Source: Ceratobasidium sp. AG-K
Taxonomy: Eukaryota; Basidiomycota; Agaricomycetes; Cantharellales; Ceratobasidiaceae
Direction: 5' to 3'
DNA: 64,000 nucleotides
Assembly (NCBI GenBank): GCA_037039685.1
Contig: JAWNGF010000001.1
Span: 7,378,001 to 7,442,000, forward strand
Part shown: piece after piece, positions 24,106-37,249 of the stretch
Numbering within the stretch: the first letter of the stretch is position 1
Layout of the letters: every line of letters starts with the position of its first letter
Notes under the pieces: model-generated
Seen by the model: the letters and a program-made list of their open reading frames with translations, nothing else
Told to the model about the DNA's origin: nothing
Databases searched by the model: none
Made by a program: the position numbers and the translations under genes

Positions 24106-25004
24106 TCAATACCTTGTCATTATGACCCCTCCACCGAGACTCCGATCACAAGGTCGTGGACATCAGTGCTCTAGACCAATGAAGCCATGGACGTAGTCAT
24201 ACGGCGCAACGGTTCAGCCCGTCTTGGTATCCTTCTGTAATAGATGGGCTAGCGAGCGCCCGGTTGTCAGCTTTGCACAGGTTTATCTGACTCGGACGGA
24301 CTGTTTATGCTTGTCACGGCGCTTCCCCGGAAACAATTCAATGCATTGGCAATCCAGTTGGATGGGGTCGATCGGGACAGTGTCGTTCCGGTTCACATCG
24401 TATTTTAGGTATTTCGAACACAACCGGTGACACTCTACGGGGCTCTCGTTGATAGTATACCAGTTAAGTCCCCATCGACACTGCAAATGACCGATTGGCA
24501 CGCATTCCTAACTTGTGAGATCTCACTTACAATCCATTTCGATACAGAATACATAGGCTGAGCTACGCCTCGAAGTACATCAAGTTTATGCGTGCTCCAA
24601 TTCTCTACTTCTATACAACTTCAGTCAGCTATCTGATCTTCAAACGGGTTCCCGGCGGATGCGATGAGGTCGGACACAACGTCTGCTTGGCTTAGACCTC
24701 GAAGCAGCGGCACCACACCCAGAAGCAGGCAACGTGACAATCTCATAATTTTAGAGTCCGCTCGATCGACAGCGCTTGCCAGTTGCTCCAAGGACCCATG
24801 GCGTCAAATACACTCTACGCTAATGCATATACGTACTGCACCCTAGAAATCAAACGAGCGATTGTATTGTGTGACTACTATAGATATAATAAGGCCGAGA
24901 CATGTCCAAGAGTAAACAGTTGTAAAACAGATAATGTCCAAAATCAAAACGTCAGTCCATCCCTTGTCCCTGGGACTTGAACACGCTACATTTCCACCAT
25001 CAGT
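24106..25004. other. Intergenic, no gene
   Basis: Between the inverted-repeat element and the 3' end of GH5 paralogue 2. No coding or RNA feature recognised. Confidence 0.45.
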
Positions 25005-27597
25005 TTATGCGGGCGCCCCGGTCTGCCTTGGCATAACAGCGCGTCTCCTGAACCTTTGAGCGGTACCGCAAGCGGTCGCCACAGCGTCCACGGCATCCCA
25101 TGCATTTGCCGGGTATGTGCACCCAGCAATCGGAGTATACATCGGAGCTTGATCAGCCGTGTTGGCCCATCCGGTTCCGGCATCAATCTTGGCAGTATAA
25201 GTGGCAGGAGCGAGCGAGATGATTGTCTGAGTAGCCGTGTAGGTTGGGAGGGTGGCCGGGTCCACGCCACCACTGAGCGAAGTGGGTGGCCATGGGAACT
25301 GGGTCGAGTAGGCAGCGTTGACCGAGCCCGCGCCCGCACCACCTGTCTTCGAAGCAGGGAGGGGACCGCTCCAGGGCGAGGTATTGCCGCAGGTACCAAC
25401 AGCTTCACGAGGGTCAGTGGGCATCCAGCCATTGTCAAGTCCGAGTTTATACGACCATAAGGGGGAAGCGACGGTCCCCCAGGTGGTGGACTTGTCAATC
25501 TTCCAGGTCCAGAAGAAGAAATTCTACAAGGAGTCTTAGATAAATTGAGATTGGAAACAGAAGGACTCGTACCTGGAGAGCATCCATGCTGCTGAGAGCA
25601 ACCTGCTTGATAGCAGCCTTTGTGCTCGTGCTCCACCTGGCTGCATCCATCCACTCCACGCATGCGCCCGCACCGGCGTTGGTTCCGCTATAACCATTGA
25701 AAGTTCCATCGTATCGAGCGCCGCGGTTGACGCCATTTAAGAAAAGACCACAGTCATTGATGCCGTTGCTGAATTCGCCGGCAGCGGTCATACCATAGGC
25801 AGTCATCGAGGTATTAACGTACGAGCCCCAGGCCGTGCATGGCTTTTTAGTCTGAGCGGTGACGGCAGAGGTATCTTGGGTGCCAAACGAGAAGTAGGGA
25901 TGAGTGTCGCTAGTAAGGGAGTCAGGCGTTGTCCATCGAAAGGGCAGAGTACTCACAGTGCAACCCGGTCAGCACCGGGCAAGAAGCTTGTCCAAGAATC
26001 AAGAGATGCGAATCCATCGTGGACGCTAATCCAGGGACCGTTCCCTTCTCCGTATCCGGTGACGTTTCGGATCGTATTATAAGCTTCGAGGTAGCTGGGC
26101 ACATGGTAAGCAACGCTAAGAAGCCCTGGGTGCTTCGACTCACAAGCTTTGCACAACATCCTGTCCAATAGTTGCCACGACCGCCTCGTTGACGATTCCA
26201 AACATCTGGACTACATCGCGGTATTGAGGCTGAGAGATGAACTCGGCGATGATGCGCATATAGTTGAGGGAACGTTGAGCGTTGGCTATACCCATAGTGC
26301 CGTGCATCCTGAAACTGGTCAGAAATAATCTTGTGGAGGGTGCATGTACTCACCAATTGATGGTACCCAATTGACCGGAGTGATTATAGCCGTTCTGCGA
26401 GCCAGGGACGGTGTGCAGGTCCAGATTGATACGAATGCCATACTTGCGAGCCCAACCAATCGCCTTCAAGAAGTATCTTTGATAATCTAATCAACGCCTG
26501 AGCTTCCAGTGATGTGACGCCCCACTTACTTCCACGCGACGCCCTCGAGGAATGGCTCGCCAGGATAGACTTCAATCGCCCAGAATGGGAATGGGATACG
26601 GACCCAATTCAATCCTGCAGCTGCGATCTGCGCAAAGTCCTCCTCAGTCTGCATCGGAGATCACGTCAGTCGTGTCCGATCACCTGTCAATGCCACAGAC
26701 GTACGATGAATGTGTTATAATGATTCTCGATGACTTTGGCGACTCCACCAGATGAGGCATCGGCAGCGAGGTTGGTGCAAAGCGTCCATTCATCAATAGC
26801 CGGGACGGTCGCGTTCATGTACGGCTCGTACAAAGCCGGAGTGATGAACGGCTCCAAGACAAGCCACCCTCCGAGGTTTACCCTAATTAACCAGTTAGAG
26901 ATCGATGTAATCTCACGCAAAGCAGACATTGAACTTACCCATGGATCTTGTCTACGCCCCATTTCCAGCTAGTGTTCAGCGGTGGAGTCCAGCTCTGGGC
27001 CTGAGCATTGTTGTTGAAGGGATCAGCCGCATCGTATACCCAGAAGCCACCGAAGCTGTTGTTGTAAATAAAACTGCCAGTCTCGGTAACTACTTTGCTG
27101 CCATCGCCACCTGTGGTGGCAACTTGAGGGACGGTGCCTGGATCGCCGGACTGCGTGGGAGAGGGAGCAGAGCTAGTGGAGCTAGATCCAGATCCAACCG
27201 CAGCACTGTCGTTGACTTTGATAACTTTGAAGTAAACGGGAACAATAACCGCGACAACGATCACTGCCAGCGCTATCAGGCCGACAAGGACCCATAACCA
27301 ACGGCGTTTTCCGCTCTTGTCGGATGATTCCCCATACTGCGCCGCAGCTTCCGTCTTTTCGAATGCGGGAGTGTTATCATCCTGATACTCGGCAGGTGTT
27401 GGGCCGCGGGGAGACGGTGTATACGGGTCGTAAGACGTGTTCAGCGGAACAGACGAGTACTGCGATTCTCGCACACCATCGTAGTTCGAGGCTGGGGCCC
27501 CGAGAGAGTCCGCGACCGACGAACGGGCAGTGGCCGGGTCGTGGAGGGCGGAGGGGGGCAGCAGAGTCTCTGCTTCGTGGGGGCGGGGAGAGGCCAT
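25005..27597 (-). CDS. Membrane-anchored GH5 exo-beta-1,3-glucanase, paralogue 2
   Basis: Same architecture as the gene at 18233-20783. It has a cytoplasmic tail starting [15 protein letters not shown], a transmembrane helix ([24 protein letters not shown]), a Ser/Gly-rich stalk and a GH5 barrel. The barrel shows [25 protein letters not shown], acid/base Glu in GIVNEA and nucleophile Glu in AAGEFSNG. The C-terminal tail ends QTGAPA, as in paralogue 1. All residues needed for catalysis are present and no break was found. It carries one intron (26477-26529) that paralogue 1 lacks. Predicted role: remodelling of wall beta-1,3-glucan at the cell surface. Start at 27597 by comparison with the paralogue. 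Confidence 0.9.
26477..26529 (-). other. Paralogue-specific 53-nt intron
   Basis: Minus-strand GTAAGT...AAAG splits the codon for Lys in GVAWK|YFLKAI. In paralogue 1 the equivalent GVAWKYVLKAI is uninterrupted. One of the two genes has gained or lost this intron since duplication. Confidence 0.75.
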
Positions 27598-27725
27598 CGT
27601 CGCTGGTTGAACCAACACTGCAGCCAGTCTTTTTTATCTCGTTCTAATTTTGGATCCCGGCTTCGCTTGGGTCTGTATCCGTGGATTTGTCACGGATTCT
27701 ATCTCCACATAGATGCCGTACGTAG

Positions 27726-27731
27726 CACGTG
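27726..27731. promoter_or_regulatory. CACGTG upstream of GH5 paralogue 2
   Basis: Perfect hexamer (GCACGTGATC) 129 bp before the start codon, at a spacing close to that in paralogue 1. Confidence 0.4.
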
Positions 27732-27967
27732 ATCGAGGACGGCTCTTCCCGCACCGCCAATTCTTCCCCGAGGCGGCTCTGCATATATCTATCTTGGGGA
27801 CGAAATTTAATTGGAGTTTAAGAGTGATTATATGCATAGCACCGCTTTCCGTAACTTCTCGAGAGACGGTTATCGGCGAATAAGATCCACGCGGCACCTG
27901 CTGACCAAGATCAGGCGAAGGTTCACCGTCGCCGAAGCCAGTGCAGTCAACATCCACGACAAGGACA

Positions 27968-30026
27968 ATGCGCTGGGTGGTTGTCCTCACACTTGTCGTC
28001 GATGCACTCGCTACTTCGATCATCCCGGTCGGGCTCGGCAGCCTACATTCTCGGCGAGCTAAGCGATCCAATGGCAGGCGGGTGGGCGGCATATGCAAGC
28101 CAAGGCCAACTGAGCTTCCAACTTCGACCAGCATTGTGTTGTTGCCACCTTTAACGACCTTTCTTCCAACGAGTTCGCGGTGAGTACATTTTCGGTTCTT
28201 TGCCGAAATGAATGTTCATCAAAAACATACAGCCCGCAAACTGTAACAGCCACAACACGCTCAGCAGCGTAATTATATTTATATCCATCATCGAAATAAT
28301 TAAAGCTTACAATTCTATTTCATAGCCCAACATCCGTCCCTGCTGCACAAGGCCTTGTTGCCAAAGTGCTCCCGCTTGGCCTAGGGTCCTCCTCAAACTC
28401 ATGGACGACAGTCCCTATCGCTAATAGTGAATATCATGCTCTCGCCGATACTGGGGCCACTCTCCGTCCGACACGCATACTTGGTGGATCGTTAGCCGCT
28501 GTCGGCACAGCGCCAGATGGGAAACCAGGGATGGAAGTATTCGTAGGTGAAACGAGGCACAAGAAGCAACCGTTTTTTCTGATGGCGTGTTTTATTTATT
28601 TGGTCTAGTTTGGCAAAGGCAGTTTCGCATTCGGGTCAGGGATTGTTGGAGGGTTGAGTTTCTATGCGTAAGTACCCCAATACACGTGGATGAGTCTCGT
28701 TTTAACCTTGTGTTGTATCCGTAGCCACGGTCCGAGTGATCTATCGACGGGAACCGAATTCACGTTTGGCTATTCGATCTATTTCGAATCGGGTTTTGGT
28801 AACTTGCTCGCCTCACCTTCCCGTCGAGCCAACTCAGTATTCACGTCATACTTGCACGTAGATTTCGTTCGTGGTGGTAAACTTCCTGGTTTATGTATGC
28901 CAATTTGTCTACACGCCGAATAGAATCGTTATTGACGTTGTTGGCATCAATCAAGATGGAGGCACGACCGATGACGAAGGTGCGGGATGTTCGGGTGGGC
29001 GACTCGCAGTTACATGGTCAGTCGTTTTTGGTCGAGTTGACTGATGGCTACTGAGGTCCGTTGTCTCTAAACCAATGGTGATCGATGCTCGTCGGGTTGT
29101 GTTTGCACTTTTGATTGGCTCTGGTCCGCAGCTTCTCGACTCGATTTATGTGGCGCGAGCGTGGAGCAGCGTGAGTATACTACATCACGTTCAGCCATGC
29201 AGCTAATTAGGGCCTAGAGAACTGTACGTCTACTTGCCCAGAGATCCGGCCAATACCCGTACGTCTCATATTAGAGAATCTTAGTGTAGCATGATAGGAT
29301 TACTAACTTACTATCTTTGTGCCGTTCACCCTATGTTTCGGTCGACTTCCACGATGAACTATACTATTTTTATCCATCCATGTACCTTTTTTGTTCCTTC
29401 CGACGCACCACTGGTTTCAATAGGTCTCTGCAGCGGCGCCCCTATTCCGGGAAGCAATGCATGTGGTACGGACTATGGTACGTCGCTAGGGCGGGGAAGC
29501 TTCTTTTTCAAGGCTGGACAATGGAATTCCGTCGCGCAAAGGATCAAGCTCAACACCCCTGGCAAAGCCGACGGCGAACTGCAGGTGAGTTTAATGGCTC
29601 AGACTGGATCGCGAGCCTCGTACCGGCTGGAAGAGGTTTATACCGAGCACTGGCGTCCACGATTCCCAATTTAGACTTAAGTGCTTGGTTTGAAACTTGA
29701 TTATTACGTCTTGTGGAGCTGTGCTTGTGATGTTATTCACCTCGAGGGCCTTGATTGGTGCTTGGTGTTGCGCTCTGTTGTGATCTATTCCACGTTTTAC
29801 ACTTCTCTTTTGCTCCTCAACAAGCCCATTTCGGCTTCGATCGCTCTTGGATTTAGCTTCCGTCGCTCATCCTTCTTTCACTATGCACACCAACACTATC
29901 TGATGTCTTGGTCACAGGTCTGGAGTAACGGCAGGAGTATATGGAGCGTTGGCGGAGTCGTTTTCCGCGGTGTGGGTATGGACGCGAGTCGCGTGCGTGG
30001 ACTGATGGTGCAAACATTTTTCGGCG
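27968..30026 (+). CDS. Secreted PL14-like polysaccharide lyase
   Basis: Probable extracellular lyase related to family 14 (glucuronan/alginate lyase group). The start MRWVVVLTLVVDALA is a signal peptide. Spliced exons then give SSNSWTTVPIA, GTAPDGKPGMEVF, FGKGSFAFGSG, FTFGYSIYFESGF, DFVRGGKLPGLYGG, CSGGRLAVTWCFSTRFMWR, ELYVYLPRDPAN, the exon with GRGSFFFKAGQWNSVAQRIKL, and VGGVVFRGVG with RGLMVQTFFGG. The order and the YSIYF, GGKLPGLYGG, FMWR and TFFGG blocks are those of fungal PL14 proteins. The intron at 29585-29919 is unusually long for this genome. The last exon is uncertain: a stretch near 30113-30160 (LWRFASDCPDQRRA) looks like the family end but is out of phase. The 3' end may be mis-spliced in my model, or damaged. 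Confidence 0.72.
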
Positions 30027-30880
30027 GTGAGTCTCGGGTTTTGTTTATATTGGTTTGTGGGGGACTTGCTCGTTTCGAGGGGTGACTCATCGAGTGACAA
30101 GGGCGTTCACCTGTGGCGTTTTGCATCGGATTGCCCAGATCAGCGGCGAGCGCCCCAATTTTGATTTCGCAATTGTGCATACATGTCACGTTATGGGGAC
30201 TGATCAGTTCGTCTAGGCCACACCGCGGACTGGGCGAGTTCTAAAGATCAAAGGCTTTGGTTCGCGGATTACAGTGTTGCACAACTCAGTTGATGGGGGT
30301 ATCGCCGTGTTTCTATGTTAAGGATGCTAACCAGATTCCGTGGGAACGGGGATGAGCCCAGTGGGCTCAATTGAGTAAGCCGAGGGCACATTGACCTGGA
30401 TTGGGATCCGGGATGACCTACGGACTTGATTCTAGTGTTGTAAACCAGTTTTGTAGACCAAAAAATACTGTATAGACGCTGGGACGTGTCACCGAAATCA
30501 GCGTGGAAAGCTCCGTGATATACGGCCGAGAACCCGTGCCCTCAAAAGATGGGGCGAAGCCTGTTTGCACTATCACGTGACCAGGCTAGTACTTAAGGTT
30601 GTTTTTTGACTGTTTGTCAGGTTCTACACCTGCTCCAACGGGACGGACCCTCCCGCACACGCAGCTCTTGTCCTTGTCCGCTCCCCGTGCTGTCCCTTGT
30701 TTTTGTTGTATTGCTGTTGGATACTGGAACGTCTTGTACATACATATATCGCACTAGCACTTGTATCTGGCCTCTTTCACTCTTGTTCTCTGCCCCTCGG
30801 ATTCCGCCTGCTTCGCCAGCTTTTCTCTGACAAACCTCCCGCCACCACTTTGCTTGGATCTTGACTTTTGTTGTTTCTCG
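30027..30880. other. 3' end of the PL14 gene and promoter of the next gene
   Basis: It includes a possible terminal PL14 exon at 30108-30160 and a CACGTG at 30574-30579. A pyrimidine-rich leader runs from about 30640 to 30880, just upstream of the next start codon. No other gene seen. Confidence 0.4.
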
Positions 30881-31984
30881 ATGCCCATGGCCTCCTTAAC
30901 GCACTCGCACAACCATGCGCCAACCTATGTAGCTATCTGTCGGCGACCGCCTCGCACCATGCGGCGCACGGCCACCGGCGTCCTATCCGGAGGATTTGGC
31001 TGGTACGAACCACAAGATCTAGTTTCTCTGCGTACGGATTCGCCCGCGCCATCGCCTGCTCTCTCTGCCTCGGCAACTCTACCTGCTGCGCCCACTCAAC
31101 CCCTACGTGACGCAAACAATGACAATCAGACACTAGCCGCAGCCTCCACCTCTCGGCGGAACAGCAATGTAGCGGGCAGAGGCGGGGCTCGGGCCAAAGG
31201 CAAGGCGAAACCACCCTGTCCTAGGCAGCCGGTCGATATGGGGGTGAGCATCATCCCGATCTGTCCACCCGGCACCGGCACCCCGCGTCACTCGCCCGAG
31301 CCCTCATCGCCGCCACTGCATGGCCGTCCGCCACACTCGTATGCATCGTCATCTTCCTCACTCTCCTTCTCGTTTGCGGCCGACCGGTCCATGTCGGTGG
31401 CGCGGTGGGATTTTGATACGGGTGCGTTGCGCATGGCCAGCGAACAGGCCGTCGCGCATGTTGGCAAGCGCTCCCGTGGCCCATCTGATAGCCAGCGCAC
31501 CCGACTGCCGCTCTCGCCCCCGGTCACTTCACCATATACTTCCCAATCCGAACTACCTAGTATTACACCGGCGTCGGGCACGCAGAAACGGGCACGCGAT
31601 GGCCGTGAGGCCGTACGCAGGAAACGACGTAAAACCACAACGACACGCGGCGACAGTAGCCCCGACGCCCCGGCCGTACTGGAACTGTTCCAGGCAGAGC
31701 ACGTGGATGCGGCTGTGCGACCGCCGCCGCTAGTTACCAAGCCCCTGCGAGAACCGGCACGGCGCAAGGGCTGGAAGGGATGGGTTATGGTTAGCGACAC
31801 CGAGGGGTCCGATACGGAACGCCCCGCTACGCCTCCGGTTGTCATTCTTGAAAAGCGAACGAGGAGCGGTCGTGAATTTGAACCGGAACTTCCACGAATC
31901 CAACGTCGTGCGCGCTCGACAGCGAGTGCCAGGAGTGCTACAACGGACTCGGTCGCGCCTCTTTCATCGGGTATTGCCACTTAG
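30881..31984 (+). CDS. Ser/Pro/Arg-rich hypothetical protein
   Basis: Single-exon frame of 367 codons (start MPMASLTHSHNH). No known domain recognised. The protein is largely low complexity: Ala/Ser/Pro-rich segments, a basic cluster RRKRRKTTTT (possible nuclear localisation signal), and a KGWKGWVMVSDTEGSDTERP segment with casein-kinase-like acidic serines. The C-terminal third is Arg/Ser-rich. An upstream in-frame extension exists, but it lies in the pyrimidine-rich leader, so the ATG at 30881 is preferred. The opposite strand also has a long open frame, a by-product of GC-rich codon use. A short (GATTG)n run follows the stop at about 31996. Nuclear location is inferred only. Confidence 0.6.
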   Translation: MPMASLTHSHNHAPTYVAICRRPPRTMRRTATGVLSGGFGWYEPQDLVSLRTDSPAPSPALSASATLPAAPTQPLRDANNDNQTLAAASTSRRNSNVAGRGGARAKGKAKPPCPRQPVDMGVSIIPICPPGTGTPRHSPEPSSPPLHGRPPHSYASSSSSLSFSFAADRSMSVARWDFDTGALRMASEQAVAHVGKRSRGPSDSQRTRLPLSPPVTSPYTSQSELPSITPASGTQKRARDGREAVRRKRRKTTTTRGDSSPDAPAVLELFQAEHVDAAVRPPPLVTKPLREPARRKGWKGWVMVSDTEGSDTERPATPPVVILEKRTRSGREFEPELPRIQRRARSTASARSATTDSVAPLSSGIAT

Positions 31985-34428
31985 GAAAGCGAAGGATTGG
32001 ATTGGATTGGATCGGTTTCTTGCTTTGTGAGTGTTACTCCGTCTGATGCCTCGGGTTTGTCCTGACTCGCTGCTGCTTCGCCCGCCACTAGGTCTCATCC
32101 GGGGATAGATTTATTTACTGAGTGTGACGTTGGGGAGTCACATGTATACTACAGCTCAATTTTACTATATCAGATGGCTATCAGTTTCATAAATATCCCA
32201 TATCGATGTCTGTGTTGGCACTCGCTCAAAAAGCTTAGCGCTCCTTGTCTATCTTGGTATCGAACCTCAGGGTCCCACAAACCTGGCCACAATGAAGGTT
32301 GCAGGAACCGTAGCTGATTCATCAACACAGGGCATTAGGGCTGGGTAGTTGCAAGCACAAGTCGGGAAGTCAAAGGCCTGTCGTTGTGAACGGGCGAACG
32401 TATAGCTTCAGTTGTTCCGATTAACGCCGGCATCATACCGGGCTGTCATCCTTTGATTCAGCGGGATTATTACTAGACTAGTGTGCTTAATTTCCGACGG
32501 GGATCGGAGTATGTATCTGGGCATATGTTTACGGAAGCACGCCCAATGGCAACGAGCGCAACGTCGGTAGGACACGTAATCCTTAGTTAAGTGCCGACCA
32601 CCAGCCAAGGCCAGTTTATCGAGCCTTGGCCCATTCAATGGGCCCCCTAATTTACAAGTTGAGTGAACCATTCGTGCACACTCTGGTGACCCCAAGAGTG
32701 CCGCGCATATACCGGTCGGTCATCGAACTGCAATTACCTCGGCGTTGACGTAGTTTCCAAGAACAGCACGTCACCGATTAGGCTCCTTACGCCCCACGAC
32801 TCGGCGTTCAAGCCGCCCCTTCATACATCAGCTCAATGTATTTAGAACATACCAGTGGGCCGAAACTCCCGAGCTAGCGTTGCCGCCGTAACCGCGATGG
32901 CAAGAGGCTTTATCGGCCGGACCACGTGGACCGTTTGGGCATAGTATGCGGGCGCCCATCTCCTCATTTGGAACGCATAGAGGTCTATCTCCTGATACTT
33001 GGTCAGTTGAGTTCGATAAAGCTTGATTGACGACTGCGGATGATCTTGATCGCCCCTGAATAGAGATGCTCGCTCGAGAGGCGATCAGCCTGCCAGAGTG
33101 GCCGCATTGGGTTAGCAATAGAATCGGTTGTAAGCGGTTTGACTGTCTGTCGTTGTCCGGCTGTATCCCCTAATTTGTCTGGCCTACAATTTTAACCTCG
33201 AAAAAGCGGCGCTGGGTAGTTTGACAACAACAGCAAGAGTTATGGCTGAGGCGTGATTCCGTGGCTGGGCCGGTTCAATCGACGCCCACAAATTACCACA
33301 AGGCACTTGATTCCGTTTGCCGATGTCAGCATTTATCTCATGTGGCACTAGGCTCGGTAACGTGGGCTCCACGTATCCATAAAATCCTAGACAATTATAC
33401 GTTCTTTACTGTAAGCTTAAGTTGTGTGATCATGCAAAGTCGTCATGAATCAATCGTCGAAACATCGATTATGTGTCAACGCAACGTGCAGAACAATGAC
33501 ACGAGGTAAAGTCCAAATAGGGACATAGAGAGATCGAGAACAAACGAAATAACTCCACTGAAATCTAACACGCGCTCTAGGGAACAGTAGCTAGTAATTC
33601 ATTTTGAGGTATAAATCGTCATATAAAAAGAAACACATAGTCCAATGCGTTGGTTGACTGAACTCCTCAAAGGCTCGTTTGTAATCCATTATGTGTGCCG
33701 CAAGCAGACATATCCCCTAAATGGATGCTCTGATGGGCGCGGCTCTGGCGTGGAAAGCCCTATCCAGGGCGGAGAAATATCAACGAGAAAGCACCGCGCT
33801 TTCCCAAACCACAGCGTAACTCCTATTTAAAGAGCTTAATCTAGTAAAAAGCTATGCCTAACTGGTGTAAAATCTCGTCAAATAGCTTCAGTATGAACTG
33901 GCAAATGAAGGCTTATTGGCCGGCCGTCTCAGGTATTGCTGGATATCCAGCTGCCTTGGTCCAGCAAGTAGCGGGTTTGTCAGTGAAGCACTAAGTAATA
34001 GGCCCGCACATGTTCACAGCTGATAGGAATGGCCGGAACGATCAGCTTTACGACTGAAACTTGCTGAAGCAGTGATCCTGCGATGAGCTGCGGAGCTCGC
34101 CCGTACATTTGTGGAGAAGCCTCGTGCACCTATTCCGACACGTTAAACCCTACATAAGGGGTCAACAGATCATGTTCCGAAGCTTCACTTAAAACTTGGG
34201 GGACCATTTCAGCAGTGACTTTTGTGATCACGTGATTAAGTAGGGATTGACCAATGTATTTGAGCAAGCGATTAGTACTTGCTGTACCCTCAGCCGATTA
34301 CTCGGCACTCCAAAGAGAGCCTCACGAAGGACAATGTGCACCTTTATGATTCAGCAAAGCAGTGTTTCATAGCGTGTGTGATAAACTACATTCATGCAGG
34401 ATAAATCGCTGGTCATCGTCATGGACAA
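31985..34428. other. 2.4-kb intergenic stretch, no gene
   Basis: No recognisable coding sequence, RNA gene or transposon remnant. Contains a CACGTG at 34229-34234 within TGATCACGTGATT. The open frames here are isolated and lack domain features. Confidence 0.5.
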
Positions 34429-35868
34429 TTAATGCTTGGTAAGGCCTCCAGGGATGCTCATTGCCGACCCAGCTCTCGAAGGTCCAGCAGACACAGGAGC
34501 CGAACCAGAGACGTGCAACTGGCCCACCCCTCCAGCGGTAGACTCGTCTCCGAGTACAATTTCCTTTCCGCCTCCCAGACGACCCTTGATCACGCGCTTA
34601 CCAGCCCGTTTAATCAATGCACGGCGTCCGACACCTCTCGCATCAATATACACCACGCCCACATTGCGAACCGTTTCACCAAAATGCTTCGTGTGTGCGC
34701 CTGCCTCTGGGCCGTATCTAAGATGCCTGGTTAGTACCTAAGGGTGTAGTGATCCGCTTAAATGCGTACCGATGACCAGCCACCTTGGAGGCAGCATCTG
34801 TCCCATGGGATACAAGCTGACCCGCCGACTGCTCGAGAGTTGTTAGAAGCAAGTCGGTTGATATCAAAAGCCTGTTGAGCAACCGAGGCGGACGGGGTGG
34901 TGGTGGCGGGGCACCAGGTGCTGATCGCGCTGGAGCTTTATTCTTGGGCCCTGCCACACGATCAATGCCCATATCGATCATCTTGTGAATCATGCCGGTC
35001 GTTTTGGCAGTTACTTTTACGGCTTGGCCAGAAACCTGGTGCACGCGACGCATATTGGTATTTGTCGTCTCGGAGAAGACGATCGGTTGTGTAGTGGGAG
35101 ACGAATTGGAGACGTATCGCTGGGCAGCCGCCGCCATGCCCTTGGAGGCAAGGTCTGTTGCATACATAATACCTCGGCTATATTTCGCTCATTAGTAGCC
35201 AAGCCCAATACTTCTGTTGGAAGGACTTACCTAATATAGCCAGCTGAACGTAATAACCAGTCCTGCTCGTCAGGCGCGATCTGGTGCACAAACACTTGTT
35301 CGCCATGCTCAGGAATTTCGACAACAACGGGATCCTTTTCATGGCCCTTGGACACAAGCCCCGGGTCTTCGCGGATCTGGAATTGCTCGCCAAGAGTTCC
35401 AAGCATAGCCCCATTATCTTCGTCTACGAGCACGAGGCGACCTTTGTTGTCGCCCTTGGTAGCAGGGGTTGCCGCCCCGGATCCCGTCTCCTGAAGAATG
35501 CCGTATTGGCTAATCAGGACCTCGAGCGATTCAAGGTCTTCCCTCGCAGCATCGGTCGTAGGCGTAGGGACAGTAAGTGTAACAGATCCCCCATCTTCTG
35601 CCGGAATGACGAATTGGTGCTGGGATCGAGCGTAGGTGATAGTTTGGGTAGGAGAGATGATAGTTTCAAAGGTATTGAGGCGCATAACTAGCCACACGTC
35701 GCGTTCGTTGCTGGTGTTGCGCGTTGCTCCCGCGAATACGGTTTGGGGAGGTTGTAGGGGAATCGTAACGCATTCTAGAGCGAGTACACCGGATTGTGAA
35801 GTTCCATCCTGAGTTACGAGAGTGCAGTTTGGTATCGTGAGTAGCAGAAAACCTTCAGCTCCGGTCAT
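34429..35868 (-). CDS. Senescence/spartin-domain protein
   Basis: About 440 residues in three exons. The N-terminal half (MTGAEGFLLLTIPNC, then ALECVTIPL, WLVMRLNTFE and PSHEKDP-type acidic stretch) is a variable beta-rich region. The C-terminal half (SRGIMYATDLASKGMAAAAQRY; TTGMIHKMIDMGIDRVAG; LLNRLLISTDLLLTTLEQSA; TVRNVGVVYIDARGVGRRAL) has the glycine/alanine-rich amphipathic helices of the senescence domain found in spartin and plant ERD7 proteins. In animals and plants this domain binds lipids and lipid droplets; that role here is by analogy. It is divergent from adenylate kinase with only about 220 bp between starts. Confidence 0.75.
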
Positions 35869-35934
35869 GGCGTAGTTGGATGATGGAAGAGTGGTGCAAC
35901 ACCAAGATGATAGTGGCTGATGTCATTGGTCTCT

Positions 35935-35940
35935 CACGTG
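35935..35940. promoter_or_regulatory. CACGTG in a bidirectional promoter
   Basis: TCTCACGTGACC lies 67 bp from the senescence-domain start and about 147 bp from the adenylate kinase start, in the shared 218-bp divergent promoter. Confidence 0.4.
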
Positions 35941-36086
35941 ACCTGATGCCCAAAGGGTCTCAGTTCAGGGTTGTGTGTATTTGTCAATTTCCCACGTAAG
36001 ACGTGCGTGGTGAATTTCGCGCATTCCAGCAACTGCTATCATTCTCATTCTTTCTTCCACCACTCCCACTCCCACCACCCATCAAC

Positions 36087-37037
<951 letters not shown>

Positions 37038-37175
37038 TTTGAACGCACGATAGACCTTATGTTTATACACCAAGATTTTAGTCAATACACTGTTGTACGT
37101 ATCAACATCGGGAACTTAATCGGATAGCGTGTAATTTCTGTCAATCGCATTGAATGGAATCGGGTGCAGTGCACA

Positions 37176-37181
37176 CACGTG
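37176..37181. promoter_or_regulatory. CACGTG upstream of P450 pseudogene
   Basis: CACACGTGACC 69 bp before the P450-1 start. The intact paralogue has CACGTG at 67 bp, so the promoter element was duplicated with the gene. Confidence 0.4.
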
Positions 37182-37249
37182 ACCGTGGCGGCAAAATCTG
37201 CTGCCTCATTGTCTTGTCCGATAGGCTATGCACTTTCTTCTGCTCTATC

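Noticed and set aside
24940..24995. tRNA T-arm-like sequence (TTCAAGTCCC on the minus strand)
   Set aside because: The flanking stems do not pair, and no anticodon arm or acceptor stem can be built around it.
31288..31980. 230-codon open frame antisense to the Ser/Pro-rich hypothetical gene
   Set aside because: It mirrors the GC-rich codon pattern of the sense frame and is itself Ser/Arg-rich without a domain. The sense frame has a better leader and start context.
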